From: Spirodela intermedia
Taxonomy: Eukaryota > Streptophyta > Magnoliopsida > Alismatales > Araceae
Direction of reading: 5' to 3'
Assembly: GCA_902729315.2 (NCBI GenBank)
Contig: LR746266.1
Span: 4,288,759 to 4,352,758 of the forward strand
DNA length: 64,000 nt
A program made the translations under genes and the position numbers. The notes below the pieces were generated by a model. That model worked only from the letters and a program-made list of their open reading frames with translations, searched no databases and was not told where the DNA came from. The number at the start of each line of letters is the position of its first letter. The stretch's first letter is position 1. Of the stretch, positions 1 through 10,641 are shown piece after piece.

Positions 1-34
1 CGAAATTAATGAATCTAATCATAATTTTGCAGCC

Positions 35-748
35 ATGGATGTTGATTGTGAGGATGATGATGTATATCATATACCAAAATTAAAAGATAGCTCTTGGGAA
101 GATGAAGAATTTGATGAGTTGAGAAACGAAAAGCTAGAAAAAGAATTGATTCAACTAATGGGAACAAGCGAAAATAATAGATGTGAATATAGAAATAATT
201 TTGGAGGAGAAAATTTGAATTTTACTGAATTCATTAGATCTGAGATTAAAGAAGACAATCCTTCCATCCTTCAAAACCCACAGCCCATTAGAATTATTTC
301 TAAGCTTGAAATATTTCACTCCTCACAAATTGAACAAATATGTATGGAAGATAAAATGGAGCAGGGAAAGATTATGCAGATAAAAGAAGACATTAAGAAA
401 TGGGTGAGTGGAAGAATTAGAGATACCAATTTAGATGAAAAAATTTTAGATTGGGCAAGAGCTAATCTGAAAATTATACGGCCTGATCACATTTTATGGT
501 TTATTAATAGAAAGTATTTATTAATGAATGAGAGCCTAACAAAACAAGATAGAAATAAGGAAAGATTCTTTTCAAAATGGAAATATTATTTTTGGGAAAA
601 TTTTGTTAATTTCCATTTTGTTTTGGCTGAAAGTATGTCAAGGTATATATATGAAGTATATGAATTTATGCTAAATCTGAAAAAGAATATCATAAAACTT
701 ACCTTGGGATACAAATATATTTTGATGGCCATAGATCAGCTTATATGA
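35..748 (+). CDS. Unrecognised 237-aa ORF in the 3' part of the retroelement
   Basis: The protein has an acidic N-terminus (D/E-rich over about residues 1-40) and a basic, aromatic-rich C-terminal half with W, Y, F and K clusters; no zinc knuckle, protease, RT or integrase motif is visible. The ATG has a good context (GCCATGG), but the frame stays open to the window edge, so it could be the end of a longer ORF. It lies about 1.6 kb upstream of the 3' LTR, the place where Athila-like elements carry an extra 3' ORF, yet I see no specific similarity. It is intact, unlike other retroelement ORFs here, which suggests a younger element. Function unknown. Confidence 0.4.
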   Translation: MDVDCEDDDVYHIPKLKDSSWEDEEFDELRNEKLEKELIQLMGTSENNRCEYRNNFGGENLNFTEFIRSEIKEDNPSILQNPQPIRIISKLEIFHSSQIEQICMEDKMEQGKIMQIKEDIKKWVSGRIRDTNLDEKILDWARANLKIIRPDHILWFINRKYLLMNESLTKQDRNKERFFSKWKYYFWENFVNFHFVLAESMSRYIYEVYEFMLNLKKNIIKLTLGYKYILMAIDQLI

Positions 749-788
749 TATAAGAGCTGTCCAGCTAGAGACATTAAATTCAGCGCTG

Positions 789-806
789 CATGGGAGGCAA
801 CCCATG
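789..806 (+). other. Perfect 6-bp hairpin after the retroelement ORF
   Basis: CATGGG and CCCATG arms flank a six-base loop AGGCAA, 40 bases after the stop codon of the 35-748 ORF. A GGGAGGCAACCC core after the last pol-side stop recurs, from memory, in several plant Ty3/gypsy elements; this was not checked by search. Confidence 0.5.
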
Positions 807-1781
807 GTTTTTATTTCATTCTGTTTGATCTCTGTTTTTCTTAGAATTTCGCAGTACTTGTTTCTGTGTTTGTTTTTCTTTCGAAAAAGTGCAGGAGGAG
901 GAGTGTAAGATGAAGTGGAAAATTAAAAACGAGGTTGAGGTGATGTCTTTCTGAGCTTCATCATTTATGAAAATATTTTTAATGCTTAACTTTGCAGATA
1001 TGCATGCTTCACTTGAAAATTATATTTTCTGTATATTCTGTTTCGAGTTTTCTGTGTCATTGAGGACAATGTCATTTTTAAGTTGGGGGGTGAAGTATTC
1101 ATTATTAATTTATGCTGTAGGACGATTAAGAATATGTGTTTGCATTTTATTCAACTTAGAACAGCAACTAAAAAAATAAAAATAAAATAAAATTCGGAAA
1201 AATTGCAACATCTATTTTCTGGTTTTCTGTCAGAAACAACAGACTGTCAAAAACAGCAGACAAAAAACAGCCCGAAATTTGAAATTCTAGAAGACCCTTT
1301 TCTCACATTTCAATCCCCTAGATATATATTACTGAAATTCGAAATTACAGCTATAAAGAAGATAGTTTTGATTTATTTTTGACAAATTTATTCCTGCTAA
1401 AAATAGAACTGAAAACAGAAAACGGAATTGTCAGAACTATCTAATTTACAAATTCCTTACATCATATTGCATGCATGAAAAATTAAATCAATTAGATTGA
1501 TTGATACCAAAAGATACTAGGAAGATTATTATTGAGTCAAAAGAATGATCTAGTAGCATGAAATGTTGGAATACTCCTTGGATACATGATAGATAACATG
1601 GATTTGATTTTACAGATTTTCACTTCATGATCTTGATGGATAATATTTACTTGATGTGAAAATTTGATTGATCATTTGAGTTTAATGGAGATTTTTGCAC
1701 CCTGATCTATAGGACTTGTGAGGAGAAATCACTTATTTCAAAAAAAAAAAAAAGAGAGAGCAATGTGAAAAATCTAGAAAC

Positions 1782-1933
1782 GAAGAGTACACATGGAGGG
1801 TGTGAGACATCATTCTCATTGTCGAAAATCGTGCATAGAAAAACACTTGCTGAAAAATAAGTGGATAAAGTGAAAGCCCTGAAAATGAAGAGTACACATG
1901 GAGGGTGTGAGACATCATTCTTATTGTCGAAAT
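1782..1933 (+). repeat. Two ~47-bp near-identical direct repeats, 105 bp apart
   Basis: The block beginning GAAGAGTACACATGGAGGGT and ending in TTGTCGAAA occurs at 1782-1828 and again at 1887-1933 with one or two differences. It is inside the non-coding 3' region of the retroelement. Confidence 0.85.
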
Positions 1934-2770
1934 TTGTCTACAGGAAAAGCTACTTATCCACTATATATATATAAAAAAAAAAAAGAAGAAGGAAGAAATA
2001 TAGTGCAAACTTCAAAAATCAAGTCATAGAAAAAGGGAAATGTAAGATCAATATTATTCTTGGATGAGTATTGATAATTGGAACATCTTGTAAATACATC
2101 TATGAGTGAAGAAGTGATAAAGATGTGAATAGAAGAAGTGAAGTCTAGATTGTTATTCCAAGGAGTGTTTAAACATTTAAGCGCTTGACATCATTCTTAA
2201 ATACTTGATATAAGAATCCAAAGTGTTTAAAGGTGCATCATTTCTAATTGTATTTCTTTTCTGTATTGAAATGTGATGTTTGAGATTTGTAAATTTTTAT
2301 TTTCGTAATTCCATTGCTAAGGGACTAGCAATGATTTAAGTTGGGGGGTGTGATAAGTCTTCATTATCATGAGTTAATAATCAGTAAATAATATAGTTTT
2401 AGCCTTAACTCATGATAAATAGACTTATATTTGTGTTAAAGCATGAAAAGTGGTTTTCAGTTGATTAACGTGAATTTTTGGGTAATTATGTGATTTTATA
2501 CGATTTTTACAGTCTTAGTTTTGAGATAAATGAAGAACAAGAAATAAAAATAAAAATATTGCAAAATGGGGGGATCCGCCGGCCAGCCGGGCCCGCAAGC
2601 GGGTCGGAAGCGCAGTCGGGGAGTAGCCGCGAGCAGGGGCTCGAGCGGCTTGCTTGGATCGATAGGGGCACGTGTGCGCCACTCCCCTTCCACGTCACCG
2701 GTGGTCAGCCGGCTGTGGGGCAAGGAGTGGTCGTACACGCGAGAGGACTTTGCCTAGAAAGCTAACTTTA

Positions 2771-2811
2771 CTATATTCGCCCGAATAATCCGCGCACAAC
2801 CGATGTGGGAC
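2771..2811 (-). promoter_or_regulatory. snRNA-type USE plus TATA box, antisense in LTR copy A
   Basis: On the minus strand GTCCCACATCG (2811-2801) matches the plant snRNA upstream sequence element RTCCCACATCG exactly. It is followed after about 24 bp by TATAG (near 2775). Plant Pol III-transcribed snRNA genes have a USE-TATA gap of roughly this size, while Pol II ones have about ten bases more. The arrangement is visible; activity is inferred. Confidence 0.45.
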
Positions 2812-2846
2812 TAAATCCACCTTGTAAGGGGCGGGCGACCGCCGCG

Positions 2847-2857
2847 GGTTCGAATCC
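2847..2857 (+). promoter_or_regulatory. tRNA-like B-box / T-arm remnant in LTR copy A
   Basis: GGTTCGAATCC fits the Pol III internal B-box consensus. The following bases (CTCCCAGAGTCA) resemble a tRNA 3' acceptor ending. No matching 5' half of a tRNA was found, so it is not called a tRNA gene. Confidence 0.4.
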
Positions 2858-3330
2858 TCCCAGAGTCAAAATTCATATATTTTTAACTGATTATCGCGAC
2901 TTTCCTGCAGATCGCCGGTGAAGGATTAAGCAACCGGAATCGCTGGATCATCGGCGAAAATCTCGTCAACGCGATTCGCGGAGCATTGCTACTAAAATTT
3001 CTGAACGATTCGCGATAAAAGGATCGCAATCCATCGAGTAAATCATCTCCGATTGATCGACGAACAAGCCGTCGTCGGGAAGAGGACGATCCGCCGGGAG
3101 ACCAGTCGCCACCTCCTGAGAGCGTACCAGATGCGATGAAGAGCCTCCTCTTGCTGCGCGGACCTGAGGATGAAGCTCCCTAACACGCGCCTCACCTCCA
3201 TCCAGCCCCTCTCCGTCGGGTGACAGCCGCCGGAGAGCCGCAAAGTCGCCGTTTTTCCGCTCCGCCGGGTGACAGCCGCCGGAGACGATTCGACGACCCA
3301 CTTCATTGGTCTCTAGACTTCGCGAGAAGA

Positions 3331-3618
3331 TCTAGAGATTACCCACGTCGTCTTTGTCCAAGGAGAGCCTTCGAGGCCGTGGACACTGCACGACGACCCT
3401 CCCGAACGCTCAGGATTCCGGTGCATCGCCGACGCGTCGCCGTCGCGACGCCGGAACTCTGTTTTCCTGCTTTATCTAGAGATTGCCCACGTCGTCTTTG
3501 TCCAAGGAGAGCCTTCGAGGCCGTGGACACTGCACGACGACCCTCCCGAACGCTCAGGATTCCGGTGCATCGCCGACGCGTCGCCGTCGCGACGCCGGAA
3601 CTCTGTTTTCCTGCTTTC
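3331..3618 (+). repeat. 144-bp tandem duplication inside LTR copy A
   Basis: Units 3331-3474 and 3475-3618 are nearly identical. 144 is a multiple of 3, so the long open frame through this part of the LTR keeps its phase. The other LTR copies in the window have a single unit, so the duplication is private to this copy. Confidence 0.85.
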
Positions 3619-4180
3619 AATTTAATTTACGCTTCATTTAGTGATACTTTGTTGATTTTTATTTACCAAACTATACTTCGTTCAACTACGATTCTTCCGG
3701 CTTTTACAGATCTTAATTTGATTAATTGAGTCGTCTGTAATCGCCTACGTAAGAATCGCCGGGCGGAACTGTGTTTCCGCCTGATTCGCGTTCGCCGGGC
3801 GCTGACGTCATCCTGACGTCCGCACCCTTATTTCCTTTTTTTTCGTGAATTTTAAATATATTTCCTTTTTATTTCCTAGTATAAAATTCGTAAGAAAATC
3901 GTACTCATTGAGAAAAATTCTGAATAATTACCAGATATTATATTACATCCCTGTGATCGACCTGGAAAATTACCGCTATTTTTGGAATTTTTATTGAATT
4001 ATAATTGATATATTTATTTAGAAATACTTCTAAATATCCGAAAATTCGTATTTTCTAGTTTTATAAATTTTATATTTGCGTGATTTAACATACAACGACT
4101 GAGTCACGTCAGGATTCAAGACTTTTTTCTCTTCAAATTGTCTATTAACTTTTCATACTTTTCTAATTTTAATATGTGAT

Positions 4181-5910
4181 TGATAAGTCTTCATTATCAT
4201 GAGTTAATAATTAATAAATAATATAGTTTTGACTTTAACTCATGATAAATAGACTTATATTTATGTTAAATTATGAAAATTATTTTTTACTTGATTAATG
4301 TGATTTTTGGCTAATTATATGATTTTATGTAAATTTATATGATTTTTATAATCTTATTTTTTAGATAAATAAAGAAAAATAAAAATTAAAAAAAAAATAA
4401 AAAAAATGAGGAGACTCGTCAACCAGCTGAGTCCACAAGTAAGTCGGAAGCATAGTCAGGGCATAGCCACGAGTAGGGACTTGAGCAATTATAAACCGAT
4501 GGGGACACATGTGTGTCACTCCCTTTTCACATCATCGGTGGCCAACTAATTGTGGGGCAAAGAATAATTGTACATACATGAGAAAAGTACTCATTACTTC
4601 TAAATGTGGTATTATTATATATTTGTCCAAAATCGTAGTATAATTAATGTAAGACTAAACTCACGTCACACCTTTCCTAAAATGATGTTGATTATTTTAA
4701 TATCTAAAATATTTCTTAGTTATAACACTAATATATTATGATGATATCACTTTATAAGGGTATTAGAGTACTCATTTCACTTTCTATTATATAAGTAGGT
4801 GAATAATAGGGGTTTAGTTTCTACTAGAGTTAAAACTCATATTTTTATCTAATTAAATCGTGACTTTTTTAGAGATTGTCGGTGTAGAATTAAGTTGACA
4901 AAATCGCTTGATCATTGGTAAAAATCTTGTCAACGTGATTCATAAAATATGATTACTAAAATTGTTGAATGATTCGTGATAAAAAGATTATAAATTTATT
5001 GAGTTAATCATCTCCGATTGATCGACGAATAAACTATTGTCAAAAAGAAGACGATCTACTAGTAGATGAGTCACCACCTTCTGAGAGCATACTAGATGCG
5101 ATGAAAAGACTCTTCTTATTGCGTGGGCTTGAAGATGAAGTTTCTTGACATGTGCCCTACCTCCATCTAATTCTTTTTTGTCGGGTGATAGACATCGAAG
5201 AGTCATAAAGTTATCATTTTTCTGCTCTACAAGGTGACAATCATTAGAGAGCCGTAAAATTATATTTTTTCTACTCTACAAGGTGACAATTGTCAAAGGT
5301 GATTTGATGACTCATTTTATTGATATATAAACTTTGTAAGAAAAATTAGAGATTATTTACGTTGTCCTTATCTAAAGAGAGCCTTTAAAGTTGTAGACAT
5401 TAAATGATAGTTTTTACAAACGCTCAAAATTCTGATGTGTTGTCAATGCATTGTCGCCACGATGCTGAAACTCTATTTTTCTAACTTTTAACTGAATTTT
5501 TACTTTATTTAGAGATAATTTGTGTGATTTATTTTTTTAAAACTACTTTTCATTTAATTATGATTCTTTTTACTTCTATAGATTTTAATTTAACTAATTA
5601 AATCATCTATAATTGCTTACGTAAAAATCACTAAATAGACCTCTATTTCTTTTTTTTGTAAATTTTAAATATATATATATATATATTATTTTTTTATCTA
5701 AAATTTATACAAAATCTTATTATTTGTAGAAAACTTTAAAATATTACTAGATATTATATTACATCTTTGTGATTGACCTTACTTTTTTTATTATTTTAAA
5801 ACTTTTATTAAATTATAATTGATTTATTTATTTAGTAATACTTTTAAATATTCAAAAATTAGTATTTTCTAATTTTATAAATATTAAATTTATATAATTT
5901 ATTATACAAA
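4181..5910 (+). repeat. Family-1 LTR, copy B (old, 3' end truncated)
   Basis: Starts TGATAAGTCT 69 bp after copy A and aligns with it along its length. It is strongly AT-shifted, most differences being C-to-T or G-to-A. Around 4680-4850 it has extra sequence that copies A, D and G lack but copy H shares. The last ~20 bp (GAGTCACGTCA end) are missing, so no target-site duplication can be read. Confidence 0.8.
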
Positions 5911-7232
5911 TATTTTATTTTCAATTTTATATAATTTAGTGATGGGCATGCAGGGATGCCGCCGGCCCCAGTCGCTGTCGCTGACAGTATTGATGAGCCT
6001 GCAGGGAACACGTGCTGTGCCCGACAACTGTCCCTCTGTGCCATACAAGATCTCATCGAGTCAATTTCATACTCGGGCTGGGATCAGCGAATGGTGGCCG
6101 ATAGAAAAGGCCTCTGGATAAGAGAGGGGAAGAACTAACGGTCACCCTCTCTTCCTCTAATGGGGGCCGATGGTGAGCTGGAGTGAGAGGATGCCGTCTC
6201 ACCGAGACTTGGAGAGACAAGGCCTTTGTCTGGATCGATTGGCATCGGTCAGGCACTGTTTATATGGATCCTCAGGTTGACCCATTCGTAGGAATACCAA
6301 GCAGTAACTTTTTGAATTGCCATTACTGACAATGCACATTTGGTAATACCAAGTGGCAAAACCCCTAGTAGATAATAGACCGCTTCGCAAGTATGGTCAA
6401 TGAGCGCATTAACTTTTAGATTTCAACAATTTCTGCAGTGCATTTCAATCACGTGCGCGTAACAATAGAATCGGATATTTTAAATAAATGGCATGGCTTG
6501 AACCTTATCCTCGAGTCCGGCATCTTTGAGAAGCACGTATCCGATTTCGATTGGTCGGCACCTCTGGATGCCACAGGTGAGAGATATCTGCTCATCGTGG
6601 GGACCATAGATTCGGCTGTCGTGGAGAACGACCTCCCCCATTTTCTATGCCTGGTTTAGAAAATTAGGGGCAAAATTACGGCGCATATCCAGGAAAGATA
6701 CAGGACTGCCCACGGTGCATTATTCTATGGAGTCGCCCCGCCCCGACTTCGGATGGACGATTCTTCCTAACCAAAAATCATAAGCTCGTAGACGGGATTT
6801 TAAATGATTTTACCCTAATGCTAATAGGGTTGATCTGATGAATAGAGCATTTGGTGGAACGGTTTATAAATTTTATCAACACGAGGCCCAATTCTTTAAG
6901 AGGACGGTACGTTCTCAAATTTTCAAGAACTTGCGCAGAGCGCTTCACGAAAGTCACGCGCACTGTTTCGTTCCTGCGCTGGATGCCTCGTTCCCCGCGC
7001 CGCTTCGTACGGACCCACTAGCCTCGCACGTTGCGCGTAGACTGGGCTCCAGAGCTTTACTGTATCCCCACTAGTGCGACCTTTTTGTTACTCGTTTTCC
7101 AACACGTGTGAAGGTGCCAAGTCCGCCGATTAGCGCTCCTCGATGTGCTCCTGTTCCTACAAGTACCTCCTTCACTCCCCCCCCATCACCTCGAGTTTTC
7201 CTTCAAAGTTGGGAGAGGAGAAGAGAGAGAGA
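5911..7232 (+). other. Intergenic region upstream of the polyamine oxidase gene
   Basis: A GC-richer stretch of about 1.3 kb with several short open frames, none with recognisable similarity. The last few hundred bases should contain the PAO promoter and 5' UTR; no clear TATA box was seen. The bases just before the start codon (7205-7232) are purine-rich. Confidence 0.5.
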
Positions 7233-10200
7233 ATGAGAGAGATGCTGTCTGCGGCAGTTGTGACGATACTCCTAGTCGCCTTCGAGGGCTGTGGCGTCGC
7301 GGCGAGGTCTGAGCCACAGCCATCGGTCATCATCGTCGGCGCCGGCATGTCCGGTAAGCTGCCGCGGAGGTGCCCTAGTACCTTACGTCGCGTCATGGAA
7401 GTAACGTATCGTCCGACTATATGTCGCAGGCATATCGGCGGCGAAAACGCTTTCGGAGGCCGGGATTAAGAACATACTCATACTCGAGGCCACAAACCGT
7501 ATCGGTGGCCGGATTCGCAAGGCTAAGTTTGCTGGCCTCAACGTGGAGATCGGTGCAAACTGGGTCGAAGGAGTCAATGGCCAGGAGGTGAACCCGATAT
7601 GGACCTTGGCCAATAAACTACGCCTTAGATCTTTCCTCTCAGAGTTCGGTAACCTTTCATCGAACGTCTACCAGTAAGCATCATCAGCTCCTCCTCTTCC
7701 TCCTTTTCCCGACTGTCTTCACACTTGTACTATTGTGAAACATCATTCTAAGACTTGTTAACTACTCAGGACTGGGTTATACGAGGCCTCTACGGCTCAG
7801 AAAGTCGTGGACAACGCGGATAAGGTTGCGGAAGCCGCAGCAGAGTTTACAAAGTCCTTGTCTCAGAGTGGACAGGATGATATCTCCGTGTTAACCTTCC
7901 AACGACTCTCCCAAAGGTGGCCACTCTCTAGCATTCTCTAAATTTTGATTTCGTAAAGCGACGACCTTTTCAGTCTACTCTTATTCCTTATTTACCTTCA
8001 CCGCCTTCGACCCATCATTTTTTCTCTCTGCGGCCAACCTAGCGTGCCCTCGACAGCGATAGATATGGCTGTGGACTACTTCAATCACGATTACGAGTTC
8101 GCCGAACCGCCGCGCGTGACTAGCCTTCAGAACACGGAGCCTCTCCCGACGTTCGCCAACTACGGGGAAGATGTGTACTTTGTGGCAGACCAGCGGGGTT
8201 ATGAAAGCACGGTGTATCACTTGGCCTACCAATTCCTGGCTTCCGACGGCAAGGGCACCATCACTGACCCTCGTCTCAAGCTTAAAAATGTGAGTTCTTC
8301 ACACATCGTTTTCTCTTCTTTCCCTCTCTCCTCCCCCCCCTCTCTGTCTGCCTCTCTCCTCTATCTTTTCTCTCACCCCACCCCTCTCTCTCCTCCATCT
8401 CTTCTCCCCCGCCTCTCTCTCTGCTCTATCCCTTCTCCCCCTTCTTTCTCTCCTCTATCTCTTCTCCCCCCTCCCTCTCTCCTCCCCCCTTCCTCTCTCT
8501 CTCCCCTCTCTCTTCGCTCCCCCCCTCTCTCTCCTCTCTCTTCGCTCCCCCCTCACTCCTCTATCCCTTCTCTCTTCTTTCCCTTTCTCTCTTATTTTCT
8601 TTTCTTCCCTCCCTCCTCTCTCCCTCTCTCGTCGATCTTCTCTTTCTCTGTCTCTCTGCCTCTCCCTTCTTTCAAGGCGTGAACTGTGTCACACGTTCCC
8701 CATCGTGCGGCGATGGTTCAAGGAGCGATGCTTCGTGAAACCGCTTTGAAGTTCATGGTCTAGGTTTTAAAAATAAAGGATTGAATTATTAGATATGAGC
8801 CTTATGAGATCCGATATATTATCGGTCCAATTTTCATGGAACAGGGCTTCAAAATATGCCGGCAAATAATTTTAAGTTTAGGCCAGTCCGATCTCCTATG
8901 GGTGAAACTTGGCCTTGATAGGGTCCATTCAGGAGATTGGCCCTTGAAGCTAGACTTGGTACCATAAACTATTACATTGTAGATAAGATTGTAAATACTT
9001 CTGAACTTTTAAATTATTCCGATCTTGCAATTTCATATTCAAAAGCTAACTTGTTGTTATCATCTGCTATAGGTGGTGAACCATATAGAGCATTCACAAA
9101 GTGGGGTGACCGTTAAGACAGAGGACGGTTCGACTTATACCGCTGATTATGTGATGGTTTCTGCCAGCGTCGGCGTCCTTCAGACTAATCTCATTAAGTT
9201 CCAACCAGATTTACCTGTAAGTTTTCTTTTTCTACTCTCACACAAGTATGGAGGAGGAGGGAGGAAGCAAGAGAGAGAGAGAGAGAGAGAGGGGGAGAGA
9301 GAGAGACAGGGGAGAGAGAGAGAGGGAGAGAGAGAGAGACAGAGGAGGGAGAGAGAGAGAGAGACGGGGGGGAGAGAGAGACAGGGGAGAGGGAGAGAGA
9401 GACAGAGGAGGGAGAGAGAGAGACAGGGGAGAAGGAGAGAGAGAGACAGGGGCAGGGGAGGGAGGGAGAGACAGGGGAGGGAGAGAGAGAGACAGGGGAG
9501 AAGGAGAGAGAGACAGGGGAGAAGGAGAGAGAGAGACAGGGGAGAGGGAGAGAGAGAGACAGGGGAGGGGGAGAGAGAGACAGGGGAGAGGGAGAGAGAG
9601 ATGGGGGGGGGGGAGAGGGAGGAAGGGAGAGGGTGGATTTGTTGATAAACGAAAGAGCTACACTTCTATCCAATAAGAATCGAATTTGCGCTTAATCTTT
9701 TTGGCGGGTTTATTTTTCATATGGCTGAATAATCTGTGGCTTCCAGACGTGGAAGATCCTTGCCATCTATCAGTTCAGCATGGCAGTGTACACCAAGATC
9801 TTCGTCAACTTCCCTTCCAAGTTCTGGCCCAGCGGTAATGGAACAGAGTTCTTCCTCTATGCAAGTGAGAGGAGGGGTTACTATCCAGTCTGGCAGGTAT
9901 CGACCTGACCTTTCTCTCAGATGATAGGCATCCATAGATGCATACGTATGTTTCATGTATGGTAGAAGCGAAATGGAGCTAATCTATTGTTTCTGTGGCT
10001 ACAGCAATTCGAATCTCAGTACCCCGGAGCCAACGTCCTCCTCGTGACGGTCACCGATGAGGAGTCGAGAAGGATCGAGCAGCAGCCGGATTCAGTGACG
10101 AAGGCTGAAATCATGGAGGTATTGAGGAACATGTTCGGAAAGAATATACCTGAGGCCACAGACATACTCGTCCCGAGGTGGTGGTCTGACCGGTTCTACA

Positions 10201-10641
10201 AAGGAACATTCTCAAATTGGCCGATTGGAGTCAGCAGATACGAATACGATCAGATCAGGGTATCTTCTCATTTTCTCCTAAGGATATATTGAATTGTATG
10301 GTAAAAAATTATCCAATTATTTTTCGGAAGCAGCTGGGATGATTCAGCTCCTTCTTCTTGTCTTATTTCAATAATGGGAAAAGGCTCCTGTGGGAAGGGT
10401 TTACTTCACCGGCGAGCACACAAGCCAGCATTACAATGGATATGTCCACGGCGCCTATCTCTCAGGTTTCTATATAATGAGTTATTTCCAGATTATATGC
10501 ACACGTCTTCGTTACGGTTTATTGTTTTGCCTTCTCGGTGATGACCGGAACCGATTTTCCTTAGGTGTGGATTCTGCGTTCATGTTGATTGGCTGCATCA
10601 AGTATGGATCCTGCGATGTGGAAACCGATCCCAAAGCTTAG
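7233..10641 (+). CDS. PAO: Polyamine oxidase, secreted type, nine exons
   Basis: FAD-dependent amine oxidase acting on spermidine/spermine; members with a signal peptide act in the cell wall and release H2O2. Exons read by hand: 7233-7353, 7430-7673, 7770-7916, 8043-8289, 9073-9216, 9747-9896, 10005-10259, 10384-10465, 10565-10641, giving 1467 nt (488 aa), in frame throughout. Residues 1-24 form a signal peptide. The Rossmann FAD motif VGAGMSG is at about 35-41, and GGRIR and ANWVEGVNG follow; the Glu in WVEGVNG and the Glu in FAEPPR correspond to active-site acids reported for maize PAO. FTGEHTS near the C-terminus is the second FAD contact. Length fits the family (~500 aa). The chosen ATG precedes the hydrophobic segment; a second Met three codons on is possible. 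The exon 8 acceptor (AAAAG) is weak. Introns 4 and 5 hold large CT and GA tracts. No disabling change was seen. Confidence 0.93.
8320..8675 (+). repeat. CT-rich low-complexity tract in PAO intron 4
   Basis: About 350 bp of CTCTCC/CCCCTCT-type imperfect polypyrimidine on the sense strand. An apparent ORF of Ser/Pro/Leu through it is an artefact of composition. Confidence 0.9.
9260..9640 (+). repeat. GA-rich tract with GACAGGGGA units in PAO intron 5
   Basis: About 380 bp of (GA)n interspersed with GAGAGACAGGGGAG repeats on the sense strand, the complement in character of the intron 4 tract. Apparent Arg/Glu-rich and Ser/Pro-rich ORFs on the two strands are compositional. Confidence 0.9.

Larger units (their letters stand above)
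749..2350 (+). other. Non-coding 3' internal region of the retroelement
   Basis: No convincing ORF. It holds a perfect hairpin (789-806), two copies of a TAAGTTGGGGGGTG tract (near 1080 and at 2337-2350), and a 105-bp-offset direct repeat (1782-1933). Short ORFs here (for example 967-1179) are not supported by any motif. Confidence 0.6.
1..4111 (+). mobile_element. Ty3/gypsy-type LTR retrotransposon, 3' portion with 3' LTR (family 1)
   Basis: The left edge lies inside the element. One open frame (to 748) is followed by about 1.6 kb of non-coding DNA, then a G-rich polypurine-tract-like sequence (2339-2350) directly abutting the LTR start TGATAAGTCT at 2351. The LTR ends GAGTCACGTCA at 4111. 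A G-rich tract immediately before a TG...CA repeat is the expected 3' junction of an LTR element. The classification as Ty3/gypsy rests on a sister copy at 20352-23100, where the same LTR is followed by an Asp-tRNA-like primer-binding site and gag. The 5' LTR and most of gag-pol lie outside the window. Confidence 0.75.
2351..4111 (+). repeat. Family-1 LTR, copy A (3' LTR)
   Basis: A TG...CA repeat of 1761 bp, GC-rich in the middle (2570-3620) and AT-rich at both ends. It begins with a ~25-bp inverted repeat (arms 2353-2377 and 2405-2428). It carries an antisense snRNA-type element and TATA box (2771-2811), a tRNA-like B-box (GGTTCGAATCC, 2847-2857) and a private 144-bp tandem duplication (3331-3618). 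Together with copy D it is the least decayed copy. Confidence 0.85.

Noticed and set aside
5939..6659. Small ORFs upstream of PAO (for example 6438-6659)
   Set aside because: No similarity, no conserved start context, and mutually overlapping; treated as intergenic.
8044..8682. 212-codon frame
   Set aside because: Only the first part is PAO exon 4 (to 8289); the rest is translation of the CT-rich intron. The first codon is GTG, not a true start.
9073..9676. Arg/Glu-rich and Ser/Pro-rich frames on both strands
   Set aside because: PAO exon 5 read into the GA tract; compositional artefact.
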